5,909 bases of DNA from Methylocapsa sp. (GTDB lineage: Bacteria; Pseudomonadota; Alphaproteobacteria; Rhizobiales; Beijerinckiaceae), in NCBI GenBank assembly GCA_003162995.1, contig PLUZ01000204.1:2964-8872 (forward strand), read 5' to 3'. This document shows positions 5,702 to 5,909 of this stretch, one piece after another. Numbering within the stretch: position 1 is the stretch's first letter; the number at the start of each line of letters is the position of its first letter. Below the pieces are notes generated by a model. The model was not told where the DNA came from and ran no database searches. It worked only from the letters and a program-made list of their open reading frames with translations. The position numbers were made by a program, and so were the translations under genes.

Positions 5702-5909
5702 AAGCCGTGCGACCGGCACGACGCCGCTCGCGATGAAATCTGCGAGGGCCTGACCGGGACCGACAGGCGGCAGCTGGTCGATATCGCCGACGAAGAGCAC
5801 GGCCGTATGATCGGCCACCGCGCCTTCAGCAGAGAATTCATCTGCATCACGTCGACCATGGAGGTCTTGTCGACTACGAGGAGGTCGCAGTCGAGCGGAC
5901 TTTCTTCGT
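5702..5909 (-). pseudogene. RecD-type SF1 helicase fragment, frameshifted and partial
   Basis: Entering from the right edge, the minus strand reads [18 protein letters not shown] and NSLLKA. After a frameshift near 5820 (two extra bases) it reads [20 protein letters not shown] and [18 protein letters not shown], ending near 5702. These are motif II and motif III of RecD/RecD2-like superfamily 1 helicases, usually DLLVVDETSMVD and VGDxDQLPSVGPG. In motif II the catalytic Glu is replaced by Lys (VVDKTS), which would destroy ATP hydrolysis even without the frameshift. The text normally following (TEVFRQA, motif IV region) is missing, replaced by unrelated sequence and a stop at about 5678. The start lies outside the window. 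It is a dead remnant next to the hydrolase gene. Confidence 0.8.

Overview
The window is a GC-rich accessory region. It most likely comes from a proteobacterium, and the transposase and integrase types suggest an alphaproteobacterium of the Rhizobiales kind (inference from protein style only). Three sizeable intact genes all lie on the minus strand. Between and around them are relics of at least four mobile or plasmid-type genes. No rRNA, tRNA or CRISPR array was seen.

Layout from left to right. At 3-231 (+) is a decayed integrase-core transposase with compensating frameshifts. At 367-1911 (-) is a pre-ATP-grasp/ATP-grasp ligase of the pheganomycin PGM1 type. Directly upstream of it, with a GTGA stop/start overlap, is a 37-codon ORF (1908-2021, -) that is not a shadow of the ligase. 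At 2057-2413 is an internally deleted IS630-family element. Both of its ends survive as TA-flanked CTAGAGCG/CGCTCTAG sequences, and it carries the last part of the transposase on the + strand. Next to it is a perfect 7-bp inverted repeat with a 5-nt spacer (2420-2438). At 2483-3715 (-) is a two-domain protein with an N-terminal TIR-like nucleotide-binding domain. Thirteen bases upstream of its start ends the C-terminal stub of a tyrosine recombinase (3729 to about 4031, -). From 4032 to 4582 there is no convincing gene, but a roughly 154-bp inverted-repeat (MITE-like) element sits at 4164-4317. At 4583-5611 (-) is an M14-type zinc carboxypeptidase/aspartoacylase-like hydrolase. At 5702-5909 (-) is a broken RecD-type helicase fragment that runs off the window.

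How the genes may work together (inference). The hydrolase and the peptide/amide ligase point the same way and both act on amide bonds of small molecules or peptides, so they may be two ends of one small-metabolite or modified-peptide locus. PGM1 is known to join amino-acid-like compounds to ribosomally made peptides, so the 37-residue ORF coupled to the ligase is a candidate substrate peptide. The stretch between the two enzymes (integrase stub, TIR-like gene, IS630 relic, inverted repeat element) looks like later insertions. The TIR-like gene next to a recombinase stub fits a mobile anti-phage or stress effector carried as cargo. Removing the IS630 relic restores a CTAG target site and places the 2420-2438 palindrome about 40 bases upstream of the small ORF, where it could have been an operator.
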